Assembly: GCA_021776805.1 (NCBI GenBank)
Contig: JAJFFD010000015.1
Span: forward strand, 1 to 40,239
Length of the DNA: 40,239 nucleotides
Source: Planctomycetota bacterium
GTDB taxonomy: Bacteria > Planctomycetota > UBA1135 > UBA2386
Reading direction: 5' to 3'
The notes under the pieces are model-generated. The model was not told the origin of the DNA. It ran no database searches and worked only from the letters and a program-made list of their open reading frames with translations. Below, piece after piece: positions 1 through 8,217 of this stretch. The translations under genes and the position numbers were made by a program. Position 1 is the stretch's first letter. The number at the start of each line of letters is the position of its first letter.

Positions 1-145
1 GCAGGATTTCCTGCCGGTCGTCGGCGGTTGCCAGCGAGGCCTCTTGCGCGGGTCGAGGGGCTGCTGATGGTACCTGGTCGAGCGAAAAGGGGAGGCCGGC
101 AAAGACCATGAGAGCTGCGGCGGAGGAGCATAGATCTAGACGCAT
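1..145 (-). CDS. Exported protein, N-terminal fragment cut by the window edge
   Basis: Only the first 48 codons lie in the window; the gene continues past position 1. Reading leftwards from an ATG at 145, the product starts MRLDLCSSAAALMVFAGLPF and continues into a Pro/Ala-rich stretch, which looks like a Sec signal peptide followed by a linker. A GAGG ribosome binding site sits about nine bases upstream of this ATG. A second in-frame ATG at 109 (the M before VFAGLPF) is a less likely start because it would shorten the signal peptide. The mature domain is outside the window, so no function can be given. It reads in the same direction as the BNR-repeat gene upstream, with about 200 bases between them. 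Confidence 0.6.
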   Translation of the reverse strand, partial: MRLDLCSSAAALMVFAGLPFSLDQVPSAAPRPAQEASLATADDRQEIL

Positions 146-347
146 TGAATCGAACCTCGTTTGAAGGGATGGGCAACTATCTGTCATCATATGGTGACAT
201 GTTAGATCGACTGATCTCCTCATGCAAGAGGGCTGTCCAAGAATTCCCTGACAGGATTCCTGGGCACGCCAGCTTGGCCCTCCCGGAGGAGCAATCCAGG
301 GCTCAGCAGCGAGAGCTAGTGGTCGAGGAGAGCCTGATTTACCACGC

Positions 348-2144
348 CTACCTTGGATGCCGATTGAGGTAGATGTCGGCCTGGCCATTGCGACGATCGC
401 TCCACGTCACATAGGCGGCGTCGTTCGAAACTGAAATCTGTTGAAAGAGACCCGAGCCTAGATTCGATCCCATCTGGATATCAGTGGGCAACCAGCTATC
501 GCCGCCATCGAGGGATCGGTTGAAGCGGATATCAGTCGAGCCGTTGGCGCTATGCTCCCAGCTCGCATATAGAGCGGATCCCGAGGCTGCTAGCTGAGGT
601 CGGACCCCACTCGGCACTCCAGGCAGACTACTCCCCAAGCGAACCTCATTGGGGAGCCAAGTGTCTCCTCCGTCGAGTGAGCGATTGAAAACGGAGCTGG
701 TCAAGCCGTTAGCGGTACCGGGCCAGGCCACGTACACCGAGTCGCCTGCGGCCGCCAATGAATATCCGAAGGCGACGAATGCCCTCTCCCGATTTACCCG
801 AGAGTCCGCCTTCTTAAAGCTTGTTCCATTGTCCAGTGAGCGGTTGAAGTAGATGTCACTGGGTTGTTGGCTAGTTCGCTTCTCCTCCCATATCACATAG
901 ACAGAATCTCCAGCTGCTGCGACCTTCGGATTGGCGGACGGCGCCGCCCCAGGTAGATCAGTGTCCATCCGCTTGTCAGAGACAAGCCAGGTAGCCCCCC
1001 TGTCGAGGGAACGATTGAAGTAGATGTCCGACTCCGTGAATAGTGAGACCCGGCGATCGGTCCAAACCACATAGACCGAATCCCCCGCTGCCGCGATCTG
1101 CGGGAAGATGGATCCACCTTTTCCAGGCAAGTCCGTGTCCAAACGAAGGTCCACAGGCAACCAGCTCGCGCCTGCGTCGAGTGAACGATTGAAGTAGATG
1201 TCCTCCGCGCCATTGCGCTCGTCATACCAAGTCACGTAGACCGCGCTGCCAGCTGCGGCAATCTGTGGGGCCAGGGACTTGGCCGCTCCCGGAAGATCCG
1301 TATTGAGACGAGTATCAGAGCTGAGCCAAGTTCCGCCGCCATCGAGGGAGCGGTTGAAGTAGATGTCCTCCGAACCGTTGCGTCGATCAACCCAAGTCAC
1401 ATAGACCGAAGCTCCCGATGCCGCAACTTGCGGGGCCCTGGACCTGGCCGCTCCCGGTAGATCCGTATTCAGGCGGATATCAGAACTCAGCCACGACCCT
1501 CCTCCATCGAGAGAGCCGTTAAAGTAGATATCCTCCGAGCCGTTGCGCTGATCTTCCCAGGCCACATAGACCGAATCCCCTGAGGAGGCAACTTGTGGGG
1601 CAAATGACCCTGCTAGCCCGGATGGATCTGTATCAAGACGCTGCTCGGAGGTGCTCCCGATCACACCCTCGTAGGCATCCGACATGATCGCGCCCAGGCC
1701 CGGGACCGCTGTGTCCAAGACCAAGACCTGTTGGTAGAAGGACTGCCCAATCAGTTCTTGGATGTTCGGCACTCTGAGAGCCCAGGTGCCTCGACCAGAT
1801 GAGATCTTGATGTTGGCTGTCCGCCTGATGTCCGTATAGAGGAGGCAATTCGGCATGCGAATGCTGGCGAGATCCATCGGCAATGGGAAGCCACTCCAGT
1901 CCGTACTCGATAGACCAGTGATCGCCAATGCATGACCGTCCTGTGGCGCATTGGTGAGCACCGCAAAGAAGGTCTCGCTGATGAGAGGCAGGTCGCCAAA
2001 GGCTGGAGCGATGCTCGGGATGCCCACGCTGCCCGGACAGCCGGGGGCGAAGAACTCGTAGCTTGCAGTCTGCTGGGTGGAGACTGGCGCCGTCAACGCA
2101 AGGGCAGGGACAAACGCGAGGAGGAAGCGTCTCGATCTAAGCAT
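348..2144 (-). CDS. Secreted BNR/Asp-box repeat protein (sialidase-like beta-propeller)
   Basis: A protein of about 598 residues starting MLRSRRFLLAFVPALALTAP, a clear signal peptide. The ATG at 2144 is preferred to an in-frame TTG at 2156 because the signal peptide starts there and a GGAAAAGG purine stretch precedes it. Residues about 32-165 form a domain with the GCPGSVG motif that I associate with exported planctomycete proteins, where it is usually C-terminal. From about residue 169 to the end there are seven full and one partial repeats of about 53 residues. Each has a VYVxWxDxRNG strand, a DIYFNRSLDGG strand and an Asp-box (S-x-D-x-G-x-x-W). This predicts a beta-propeller outside the cytoplasm. 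Asp-boxes are structural, and I see no catalytic Arg triad or Tyr, so sialidase activity is not implied. Binding of a glycan or protein surface is the more cautious guess. Confidence 0.8.
   Translation of the reverse strand: MLRSRRFLLAFVPALALTAPVSTQQTASYEFFAPGCPGSVGIPSIAPAFGDLPLISETFFAVLTNAPQDGHALAITGLSSTDWSGFPLPMDLASIRMPNCLLYTDIRRTANIKISSGRGTWALRVPNIQELIGQSFYQQVLVLDTAVPGLGAIMSDAYEGVIGSTSEQRLDTDPSGLAGSFAPQVASSGDSVYVAWEDQRNGSEDIYFNGSLDGGGSWLSSDIRLNTDLPGAARSRAPQVAASGASVYVTWVDRRNGSEDIYFNRSLDGGGTWLSSDTRLNTDLPGAAKSLAPQIAAAGSAVYVTWYDERNGAEDIYFNRSLDAGASWLPVDLRLDTDLPGKGGSIFPQIAAAGDSVYVVWTDRRVSLFTESDIYFNRSLDRGATWLVSDKRMDTDLPGAAPSANPKVAAAGDSVYVIWEEKRTSQQPSDIYFNRSLDNGTSFKKADSRVNRERAFVAFGYSLAAAGDSVYVAWPGTANGLTSSVFNRSLDGGDTWLPNEVRLGSSLPGVPSGVRPQLAASGSALYASWEHSANGSTDIRFNRSLDGGDSWLPTDIQMGSNLGSGLFQQISVSNDAAYVTWSDRRNGQADIYLNRHPR
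351..1640 (-). repeat. In-frame tandem repeats, unit about 159 bp, within the BNR gene
   Basis: The C-terminal two thirds of the BNR gene is a tandem array with a period of about 159 bp (53 codons). Units 1 to 3 share almost all of the core ending RNGxEDIYFNxSLDxGxxWL. Units 4 and 5 carry small insertions in the loop before DIYFNRSLD. Unit 6 has lost the RLxTDLPG lead-in, and the last unit stops before its Asp-box. The gradient from near-identical inner units to diverged outer ones suggests repeated internal duplication by recombination. Confidence 0.85.
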
Positions 2145-2288
2145 TGCCTTTTCCAAGTCCCATTGATGAACTCTCGCATCCTATTCGAAACTGCAGAATG
2201 CGCAATCTGCTCGCTGGAGGCTGAAGTGCATGAACCGAGAGACGCGCGACACCTGCACAGCCCGGGATTAATTGCAGCATCCAAGGGA

Positions 2289-3188
2289 TCACAGCCGGGA
2301 TTCCACGATGAACTCACGGACCGCTTTCACTCCAGCCATGGCATCGAAGAAACCCATGCTGTAGCGCGCGTTCAGATCACTCAGAGGCTGGAGCCTACGC
2401 TTGCCATCGATGCACCGCCAAACGAAGCCATCGATGGAGAATGGGCCAAAATAGCCGGCTACAGACAGAGCCTGGGCCACGGTCTGCGCATTGACTTCAA
2501 AGGAACTCAGTTCCTCTGCCCTCAGGTCACCGTCCTGCAGCGGGCGCTGGCTTAGCCAGGCGCCATCCTCGTCACAGTGCTGCACGAATACTGGCCCCAT
2601 CGTCGCCACGCCGGATTCGTTCAGGATGCCATGCATCGCTAGCTCGAGCTCGAGGTCGACGAAGGGTTCCACCTGCAGACCCAGGCCGTAGCCAGCCATG
2701 GATGCTTCCGCCCAGGTGCGCTCGGCTCCTGTTGGCGTTCCAAGAAAGCGCTTGCGAGAGCGGCCTGCGAAGCCATAGGGGCGCTTGACCAACCAACCAT
2801 GCACCGCGGCCTGGCTGACGACCTCATCGAGTGCCGACATGGTCGTCACGAAGCTTGCATGCGGGAGGTTCTGCGCAATCTCTGCGGCGAAGGCGCGGTG
2901 ATTGACGCGCGAAATGACCTCGAGACTTGGACTGCGCAAACTTGCTGCGCCACATTCTGCGATGGCCGCATGTGCGGATTGCGTCGGGCACCAGGCCTGA
3001 CCGATCCAGGAACTGTCGAGTCCGCGATTAGCAAGGGCCGCCTCGATGCCGAAGCAAGTCACGAAGCTCGTCACGAGTTTCGAACCGCGGTCAGTCAGCC
3101 GGGCCAGCATTCTGCTCGACCTCGTGAAGCGAGCGGGTGACTCGAGCTCGAGCTCCGCGTCGAGGTTCATGACCCAGGCAACCTTCAT
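2289..3188 (-). CDS. ATP-grasp-like protein of unknown substrate
   Basis: A protein of 299 residues. The middle and C-terminal parts read like an ATP-grasp ligase: a lysine-bearing strand WLVKRPYGFAGRSRKRF (residues about 133-149), a 'GLQVEPFVDLELEL' strand matching the hinge-region pattern, and near the end GYFGPFSIDGF followed by LNARYSMG, where the Asn and Arg would sit in the metal/phosphate site. The N-terminal 130 residues carry no motif I know. Its ATG overlaps the stop codon of the upstream DUF455 gene by four bases (ATGA), so the two are translationally coupled and probably act together. ATP-grasp enzymes join a carboxylate to an amine or thiol through an acyl phosphate; the substrate cannot be read from sequence. 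The family assignment is from motif pattern only. Confidence 0.6.
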   Translation of the reverse strand: MKVAWVMNLDAELELESPARFTRSSRMLARLTDRGSKLVTSFVTCFGIEAALANRGLDSSWIGQAWCPTQSAHAAIAECGAASLRSPSLEVISRVNHRAFAAEIAQNLPHASFVTTMSALDEVVSQAAVHGWLVKRPYGFAGRSRKRFLGTPTGAERTWAEASMAGYGLGLQVEPFVDLELELAMHGILNESGVATMGPVFVQHCDEDGAWLSQRPLQDGDLRAEELSSFEVNAQTVAQALSVAGYFGPFSIDGFVWRCIDGKRRLQPLSDLNARYSMGFFDAMAGVKAVREFIVESRL

Positions 3189-3997
3189 CTGGACTCGGCA
3201 AGTCTGGCAAGAAACTCGTCTGTGAATCCAGCCTCACGCCGCGATGCCAGGTCGAGTTCACGCCCACGGAACAGGGCCGGGGTCAGAGGACCGACGAGAC
3301 TGTCGGCCCATCGATCGAAGTCGAGTCCTCCTGACCATTCACGGAACCACTTGGTTGCAAAACGAACGTGCGGAATCTCTTCGCTAGCGACCACCCGTTG
3401 CAGTTCGGCAGCTTCCTCGTCGCCAGCCGTCGCGAAGGCCTTGCCATAGCGAGCCGCATGATCCAAGTTCCCTCCTTCCAGACCCATGCCCATGAGCGAG
3501 ACGAATTCGAGAGCATTGGCGCAGGTCGACGTTCGCTCCCAAAACCAATCGCGCACCGGGAAGGACCCGTACTCAAAGCCCCGCTCAATCAGGTAGGCGC
3601 GATACATCTGCATGTGCCTGATCTCATCGAGGCAGATCCCCAGCAGGCCCCGCCGAAAGCTCCGATCTGTCTCTGGAAACGCGAGCAAGGCCCAGCACAT
3701 CAGCTCGGCAGCCTGGAGTTCATGATGCAAGAAGGTATGGATCAACTGCGCGCGCCGCCTTGGATCCAAGAGCTGCGAAGGGCGCAGTGATCGTTGCGAC
3801 CTGGCCTGCACATCGAGCTCCGCAGGTCGGCCCGGGCCGGTCAATCGCAGCACTTCCGGCTGTTCAGCCCATTCGCGAGGTGGCCCCCCAGGATCGAGCT
3901 TGTGCGCGAGATCCTGAGATTCGACGTAGCGCCGCGCCCAGTCTTCGACGGTGTTCACTGTGAGGACCATAGGGTACGGAGCCAGGCTAGCATTCAT
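3185..3997 (-). CDS. DUF455 family ferritin-like protein (putative di-iron)
   Basis: About 270 residues with the DUF455 signature: a HHELQAAELMCWALLAFPE helix, LDEIRHMQMYRAYL, a WFWERT segment, LMGMGLEGGNLDHAARY and a final EEIPHVRFA helix. The repeated Glu and E-x-x-H pairs (EIRH, EIPH) are what a four-helix ferritin-like di-iron site of the MiaE type needs. The reading frame is open up to a GTG at 4054, but that overlaps the divergent gene at 4044. I take the ATG at 3997; the ATG at 3970 (MVLTVNTVEDW) fits the family N-terminus equally well. The stop overlaps the start of the ATP-grasp-like gene. The reaction is unknown; oxygen-dependent hydroxylation or oxidation is a family-based guess. 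Confidence 0.75.
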   Translation of the reverse strand: MNASLAPYPMVLTVNTVEDWARRYVESQDLAHKLDPGGPPREWAEQPEVLRLTGPGRPAELDVQARSQRSLRPSQLLDPRRRAQLIHTFLHHELQAAELMCWALLAFPETDRSFRRGLLGICLDEIRHMQMYRAYLIERGFEYGSFPVRDWFWERTSTCANALEFVSLMGMGLEGGNLDHAARYGKAFATAGDEEAAELQRVVASEEIPHVRFATKWFREWSGGLDFDRWADSLVGPLTPALFRGRELDLASRREAGFTDEFLARLAESR

Positions 3998-4043
3998 CAC
4001 CTGATGATTCGAAGCCAGGCTCCTTACTCCTACAATCCCACAC

Positions 4044-5033
4044 ATGACCGTCACCCACAGGAACAGCCTCGCAGGGCCAAGTAGCGACCTGCGTCCCCTC
4101 TATCCAAAGATCGAGCCCTTCGACCAGGGCCACCTCGCCGTCGACGGCCACCACCAGATCTACTACGAGCAATGTGGCAATCCTGAGGGCAAGCCCGTGG
4201 TGTTCGTGCACGGCGGACCAGGCGGCGGTGCCGGCGAGGACTATCGGCGCTTCTTCGATCCGCAGGCCTATCGGATCGTGCTCTTTGATCAGCGCGGATG
4301 CAAACGCAGCAAGCCGTATGCGAGTCTGCAGGACAACACGACCTGGCATCTGGTCGCGGACATGGAGCTTATCCGCGAACACCTCTCCATCGAACGCTGG
4401 CAGGTCTTCGGAGGCTCCTGGGGAAGCACCCTGAGTCTCAGTTACGCGCAAGCACACCCTGCGAGGGTCACGGAGCTCGTGTTGCGCGGCATCTTCATGC
4501 TACGCCGCAAGGAGCTGATGTGGTTTTACCAGGAGGGGGCGAGCAACCTTTACCCCGACGCCTGGGAGAAGTACCTCGAACCGATTGCGGAGGTCGAGCG
4601 CGGTGATCTCATGAGCGCATACTACCGCCGCCTCACGAGTGATGACGAAGCAACGCGGATCGCCGCCGCCCGTGCTTGGTCCATCTGGGAGGGTAGCACG
4701 AGCCTGCTCTACCCAAGCGCAGAGAAGATCGCCGAAACCGGCGCCGACGAATTCGCGGTCGCCTTTGCGAGGATTGAGTGTCACTACTTTGTCCACGGCG
4801 GCTTCTTCGAAAGCGAGGATCAGCTGCTCAAAGGAGTGGACAAGATTCGTCACATCCCGACGGTCACGGTGCAAGGGCGCTACGACGTGGTTTGCCCAGC
4901 ACAGTCCGCATGGGATTTGTACCGGCGATGGCCGGAAAGCGAACTCGTGATCGTAAACGATGCCGGACACTCGGCCTTCGAGCCAGGCAACCGCAGTGAG
5001 CTGGTCAAGGCAACCGATAGATTCCGCGGATGA
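4044..5033 (+). CDS. pip: Proline iminopeptidase (prolyl aminopeptidase, S33 alpha/beta hydrolase)
   Basis: A 329-residue cytoplasmic enzyme that removes N-terminal proline from peptides. It matches the family end to end: LYPKIEPFDQGHLAV start, oxyanion motif HGGPGGG (56-62), FDQRGCKRSKP (81-91), nucleophile elbow GGSWG with Ser125, catalytic Asp281 in GRYDVVCP and His309 in DAGHSAF. The WSIWEGS segment (Glu216) corresponds to the region that binds the substrate amino group. Length is close to the usual 310-320 residues. It is a single gene, divergent from the DUF455 gene and convergent with the CotH gene. The start overlaps the widest possible frame of the DUF455 gene, which is one reason to shorten the latter. 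Confidence 0.95.
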   Translation: MTVTHRNSLAGPSSDLRPLYPKIEPFDQGHLAVDGHHQIYYEQCGNPEGKPVVFVHGGPGGGAGEDYRRFFDPQAYRIVLFDQRGCKRSKPYASLQDNTTWHLVADMELIREHLSIERWQVFGGSWGSTLSLSYAQAHPARVTELVLRGIFMLRRKELMWFYQEGASNLYPDAWEKYLEPIAEVERGDLMSAYYRRLTSDDEATRIAAARAWSIWEGSTSLLYPSAEKIAETGADEFAVAFARIECHYFVHGGFFESEDQLLKGVDKIRHIPTVTVQGRYDVVCPAQSAWDLYRRWPESELVIVNDAGHSAFEPGNRSELVKATDRFRG

Positions 5034-5045
5034 GAGTCGTGGACG

Positions 5046-5072
5046 GGAGTACGGAGCTTGGCTCCGCACTCC
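5046..5072. terminator. Hairpin between convergent genes
   Basis: Arms at 5046-5057 and 5061-5072 match at 11 of 12 positions around a three-base loop; the mismatch becomes a G-U pair in the minus-strand RNA. It lies 12 bases after the pip stop and 14 bases before the CotH stop, so it could end both transcripts. There is no clear run of T on either side. Confidence 0.5.
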
Positions 5073-5086
5073 TGCTCAGAACTTAC

Positions 5087-6694
5087 TCAGCGGCCATCCA
5101 ATGCCTTGATGTCCGGGTGGTTCAGCAAGAACTCGCGGCGCTGCTGGATGAAGCCCTTGAGCGTGTTGGCGGGTGGATTGTCCTCACCCTCGCCATAGGT
5201 CGAACTCATGAACTGCTCCAAGGAGTATAGCTTGCGTGTGTCCACTTCGACCTGGGCGCCGATAAGCGAGCGATAGGCCTCGATTTCCGGCCCCATCTTC
5301 TCCCAGTCGAGGGAGTCTCTGGCGATGTCCCGGACATACTCGAGGTACTTCCGGCGATACTCTGGGACCACCAGCAACTTCTGACGCATGGCCTTGTTCG
5401 GATCGTCCGTGTTGACAAAGGGATCGGCTTCCGCGTTTGGCGTTCCACCTCCACGGCCCCCACCCTGGGCGCTGAAGGCTTCGTTGGTGTCGTGATGCAA
5501 GATATGCAAGACGTCATCTTCGTCGACATACAGGTTGTAGTCACTGCCGTGCAACCAGTAGCCATCGCCGCTCATCACAACGATATCCAAGGCCAGAAAT
5601 CGCAACGCACCATCGACATTGAAAATTGGCTCGAGAGCCTCCTTCAGCGACTCCGCGGGCGTCTCATTGAGAACTCGAGCCACTTCGATCAGCGACTTCC
5701 ATGACTTGTCTTTGTCGGCACTCTTGATTTCGTACCAGCCCCGATAGTCGTCCGGGCTATCGCCGCGGTAGGACAGACCGCCGCCTCTGGATCGATTCGA
5801 TGACTTGAATCGAACACCCTTGTCGGTGCCGAAGGCTTCCTTCAGGAAGTCCTTGTTGAACCTCTGTTGATTGACGTAGACACCCCAGGATTCGCCGTTG
5901 ATGACGACTCGTACAAAATTGGCCTTGAGCGCGGGCATGTACTCCCTGGCCAAGTCGAGATAGAGCACCGAATGCAGAAAGGTCGGATCCGAATTGGAGT
6001 TGAGCAGAGTCATCGCGCGATAACCCGCGATGTTCTGCTCCTCGTTGACGTGATCCAAAGTCAGGCTCAAGGAGCGCTTCTGCCCCTTCGACCTGCCGCG
6101 GAAGGAGCTGTTACCCCTGAACTGCACCCCGACGTTGGCGTAAGTCTCACCGTCAGCGCGCAGGGTGGCCGGCAGCTCTACATCTGTGTGGTAGAAGGCT
6201 TCGAGTTCGTCTTCCCAATCGTCTTCCTCGAATTCGAGGAACAGAGTGCGAAGGGTTCCAACGTCGTATAACGGCAATTGCGCGTACGATTCGACCTCTG
6301 AAGGATCTACCTGAGATCCAGGTAAATTGGGTTCGGCCGCAGCACCACGCCCTCCACCACGACCTCCACCACGGCGTCCGCCCCCACGACGCCCGCCGGC
6401 ACCTCCACCACCGCGGCGTCCCCCTCGCTCACCGCGTCCCCGGCCGCGTGCGGCCGCAGCGGCAGCCGCGATCTTCGCCTGGTTCTCGACGTGAAAAGCG
6501 AGTGCGGCATCACGCTCTTCGCGATTGAGCCAGCCGTTCTTGTCGAGATCGAATCGCTCGAGCAACTCCGCATCATAGGTCCGAGTCGAGCGCTGATCGT
6601 CCGCTTGGGGCGCTCCGCGCTGAGCGAGTAACGGCGGCGCCAGCAGCATTCCAGTCAAAGCCATTCCAAAATGCCATTTCAGCTGTCGTTTCAT
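5087..6694 (-). CDS. Exported CotH-kinase family protein with EF-hand and Gly/Arg-rich linker
   Basis: The ATG at 6694 is chosen because GAGGA lies about five bases upstream and a signal peptide follows (MKRQLKWHFGMALTGMLLAP, cleavage near LLAQ), giving 535 residues. An EF-hand loop, DLDKNGWLNREE, is at residues 49-60. Residues about 83-120 are almost only Gly, Arg and Ala (GGRRGGG repeats). From about residue 140 the CotH domain runs to the C-terminus, with VGVQFRGNSSFRG, SLSLTLDHV, MTLLNSNSDPTFLHS, NFVRVVINGESWGVYVNQQ and the putative metal-binding segment LHHDTNEAF. CotH proteins include spore-coat kinases that phosphorylate Ser in coat proteins. In exported bacterial relatives the substrate is unknown; the EF-hand points to calcium and an extracytoplasmic location. 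The low-complexity linker is prone to slippage. Confidence 0.85.
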   Translation of the reverse strand: MKRQLKWHFGMALTGMLLAPPLLAQRGAPQADDQRSTRTYDAELLERFDLDKNGWLNREERDAALAFHVENQAKIAAAAAAARGRGRGERGGRRGGGGAGGRRGGGRRGGGRGGGRGAAAEPNLPGSQVDPSEVESYAQLPLYDVGTLRTLFLEFEEDDWEDELEAFYHTDVELPATLRADGETYANVGVQFRGNSSFRGRSKGQKRSLSLTLDHVNEEQNIAGYRAMTLLNSNSDPTFLHSVLYLDLAREYMPALKANFVRVVINGESWGVYVNQQRFNKDFLKEAFGTDKGVRFKSSNRSRGGGLSYRGDSPDDYRGWYEIKSADKDKSWKSLIEVARVLNETPAESLKEALEPIFNVDGALRFLALDIVVMSGDGYWLHGSDYNLYVDEDDVLHILHHDTNEAFSAQGGGRGGGTPNAEADPFVNTDDPNKAMRQKLLVVPEYRRKYLEYVRDIARDSLDWEKMGPEIEAYRSLIGAQVEVDTRKLYSLEQFMSSTYGEGEDNPPANTLKGFIQQRREFLLNHPDIKALDGR

Positions 6695-6985
6695 GAGGTT
6701 CCTCTTCTTGCGCGAGTGTCCGAGAGCATTGGTGCTGTGCTCGGGAGAGAGCATAGCGTCGAATCCAGGCAAATCGGGTCTGCCCCTAGGCGATTCAAGC
6801 CCATATTCTCGACCTCCGCCGGCTAAGGCCGCCCCACGCGCGGCAGCGGGTGCAAGCAAGCGCAAATCGAAGCCTAGAATCGGCGGCCTAGTCTCCTCTC
6901 AATGCTCGTGGAGGACACCAGCGGATCCCCGATCCACCGATATCGATTCCGAGGACTTGCGAGGTCATCTCTTGGCAGACCGGCT

Positions 6986-7939
6986 TCAATCGATCTGAAT
7001 GGTCGATCGATGGAATCGCGTGACGATGTCGGGATCCGGATGCAAGGAGGTCTTGGTCTCCTCCCGGGTTTCATACGGCAGTCTGCTGAGGACGTAGCGC
7101 ATGCTGTCCAGGCGAGCCCGCTTCTTGTTGTTCGCTTTGACGATGATCCACGGGCTGAAGTTGGTGTGAGTCTGGCTGAACATCTTCTCTTTGTAGCGCG
7201 AATACAGATCCCAGCGCTCTTGTGCCTCCTCGTCCACCGGACTGATCTTCCACTGCTTTAGAGGATTGACCATGCGGGAAGTGAAGCGCGAGGCCTGCTC
7301 AGTCTTGGAGATCGAAAACCAGAACTTGATCAGCTCGATGCCATCCTCGTAGAGCATGTGCTCGAACTCTGGAACCTGCTGCATGAAGCGGTCGTACTGG
7401 CCCTTGGTACAGAAGTTCATTACGGGTTCCACGACCGCGCGGTTGTACCATGAGCGGTCAAAGAATCGGATTTCGCCCGGATTCGGCAGCTGATCGACAT
7501 AGCGCTGGAAGTACCATTGGCCCTGCTCGACCTCGGATGGCTTGGCGAGTGCCACGACTCGCGCGGTCCGCGGATTAAGGTGTTCGATGAAGCGACGGAT
7601 CGTGCCGCCCTTGCCAGCTGCATCACGGCCTTCGAAGAGAATAGCCACGCGGCGACCCTCGAGTTGGACGGATCGCTGCAGCTGCACCATCTCGACCTGC
7701 AGCTTCTTGAGTTCCGCCTCATAGCTGAGCGTCTTCAGCACTTTGGAGGTGGAGAATCCCTTCTGACGAAGGAGCGTGAGGAGGCCATCCTTGCTCGAGA
7801 TCCGCTCGAGTTCCGCCGAACTGAGGGAACTGGAAGAGCGCGACTTACGGGGCTTGGCAATCTCGCTCTCGTTGGCTACGCGATCGCGGGGCTCGGCGAC
7901 TCGGTTGCTCCCATTCTCTTCGGGGGTGGTCAAGGGCAT
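6986..7939 (-). CDS. ppk2: Polyphosphate kinase 2 (PPK2 family)
   Basis: From the ATG at 7939 (AGGAG just upstream) the product has 317 residues. It has the PPK2 Walker A motif EGRDAAGKGGT (103-113), Walker B FFDRSWYNRA with Asp161, and the lid region WKISPVDEEAQERWDLY. Family members transfer phosphate between polyphosphate and nucleoside mono- or diphosphates. The single-domain length suits class I or II; which nucleotide is used cannot be told here. The first 50 residues are Ser/Arg/Glu-rich, variable and likely disordered. The frame is open further upstream to 8074, but that stretch is not family-like. The gene is divergent from the antiporter gene across about 280 bases that must hold both promoters. 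No partner gene adjoins it. Confidence 0.92.
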   Translation of the reverse strand: MPLTTPEENGSNRVAEPRDRVANESEIAKPRKSRSSSSLSSAELERISSKDGLLTLLRQKGFSTSKVLKTLSYEAELKKLQVEMVQLQRSVQLEGRRVAILFEGRDAAGKGGTIRRFIEHLNPRTARVVALAKPSEVEQGQWYFQRYVDQLPNPGEIRFFDRSWYNRAVVEPVMNFCTKGQYDRFMQQVPEFEHMLYEDGIELIKFWFSISKTEQASRFTSRMVNPLKQWKISPVDEEAQERWDLYSRYKEKMFSQTHTNFSPWIIVKANNKKRARLDSMRYVLSRLPYETREETKTSLHPDPDIVTRFHRSTIQID

Positions 7940-8217
7940 TGCTCCTGGGAAATGACGAAATCGGACTGAAACGGCAGGCTGAGGGACCCAAGGGGGCAAC
8001 GATAGCGCCCACATGCTTCTTTCGTTTTGATGCCAGTCTTTCACCCCCTGCCTCGGGTTCAAGCACCGCATCACGGCCGCCGAGGTCCGAACCGACCGTG
8101 AATTGGGAGGGGCTCCGGGTCACTTGGCCCATGGGCCGATCTCCTTGGCAGCTGTCTGAACTGCGCTATGTGACTGCAGGGCACGAATGAGGATACCGCG
8201 CACTCGCCACGCAGAAG

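Noticed and set aside
145..372. Plus-strand frame of 75 codons between the first two genes
   Set aside because: It starts with TTG on top of the start of the first minus-strand gene, runs into the BNR gene, and has no ribosome binding site or recognisable protein.
351..1640. Regular repeats that might suggest a CRISPR array
   Set aside because: Units of 159 bp stay in one coding frame and encode Asp-box strands; there are no short repeats with unique spacers.
348..2144. BNR protein as an active sialidase
   Set aside because: Asp-boxes are structural and no catalytic Arg triad or Tyr/Glu pair can be seen.
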